Shown here piece after piece: positions 63,854 through 64,000 of a DNA stretch of 64,000 nucleotides. A model generated the notes under the pieces. That model was not told the DNA's origin. It worked only from the letters and a program-made list of their open reading frames with translations, and did no database searches. The number at the start of each line of letters is the position of its first letter. Within the stretch, counting starts at the first letter, position 1. Position numbers and translations under genes: made by a program. The DNA is from Luteibacter jiangsuensis (lineage in GTDB: Bacteria > Pseudomonadota > Gammaproteobacteria > Xanthomonadales > Rhodanobacteraceae). The DNA lies in assembly GCF_030812295.1 (NCBI RefSeq), contig NZ_JAUSSK010000002.1, positions 62,001-126,000 on the forward strand. The letters are read 5' to 3'.

Positions 63854-64000
63854 ATGGAAGTGGCCGATACCACGCCCTCTGCAGCCTGGACATCCTCACG
63901 GCTTGACCGTCGAGGTAACTGCATGACGACCGAACCGTTGGCACCCGCGAAGCTGCCACCAGCACCGACACTCCGGGATCTGGGTAGCGGGCCGCGAGGC
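63854..64000 (+). CDS. Possible start of a gene cut by the window edge
   Basis: An open frame without stop runs from an ATG at 63854 or, better, an ATG at 63923 preceded by GAGG, to the window end. The visible residues (TTEPLAPAKLPPAPTLRD) are Pro/Ala-rich and uninformative. Confidence 0.3.
   Translation, partial: MEVADTTPSAAWTSSRLDRRGNCMTTEPLAPAKLPPAPTLRDLGSGPRG

Overview
The window is high-GC DNA with gammaproteobacterial gene content. The secB–gpsA pair, rpmB–rpmG, plsB, ubiE, ubiJ–ubiB, trmL, rdgC and ttcA point to the Xanthomonadales. The overall style suggests a Rhodanobacteraceae member such as Luteibacter or Dyella. That placement is inferred from gene content and sequence style, not from a search. 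I saw no rRNA, tRNA, CRISPR array, integrase or transposase.

Layout, left to right. Positions 1–2880 hold an iron-regulated haem uptake unit: a TonB-dependent haem receptor followed by a HemS/HmuS-type protein, with a Fur-like palindrome inside the promoter. Positions 2895–5300 hold a lone sugar-ABC ATPase divergent from glucokinase, with a LacI-type operator between them. Then come a secreted HExxH protein of unknown family, a SNF2 helicase, gpsA–secB, rpmB–rpmG behind a structured leader, and a fatty-acid desaturase. Positions 13.8–18.0 kb hold a Gld-type ABC transporter operon followed by mutM. Positions 18.1–25.7 kb hold a secreted PI-PLC-like protein, tdk with a coupled unknown gene, rep helicase, two tandem AI-2E-family membrane proteins and an e(P4)-type lipoprotein phosphatase.

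The most unusual part is 25.9–40.2 kb. Three giant proteins (1086, 1216 and 1085 aa) resemble the DUF6543/dermonecrotic-toxin-like family. The first and third share a 2.54-kb body with one visible base difference, and the identity starts at the start codon and stops abruptly at a diverged C-terminal tip. A lipoprotein gene and plsB, normally essential, lie between the two copies. The middle paralogue is older and carries a proline-rich linker. All three tips appear to share one domain of unknown function, and no immunity gene is visible.

From 40.2 to 64 kb the window returns to housekeeping and envelope genes: ubiE, an M1 aminopeptidase, hydrolases, a YgjP-type protein, rdgC, an aromatic/aspartate aminotransferase, ttcA, a MarR-controlled Aae-type efflux operon (FUSC, DUF1656, HlyD), an M16 protease, trmL, ubiJ–ubiB, truC, arfB and a PlsC-type acyltransferase. 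Upstream of trmL is a second notable locus. A textbook sigma-54 −24/−12 promoter with upstream TGTCCG/CGGACA dyads drives two tandem, related small hydrophobic peptides of 27 and 64 aa.
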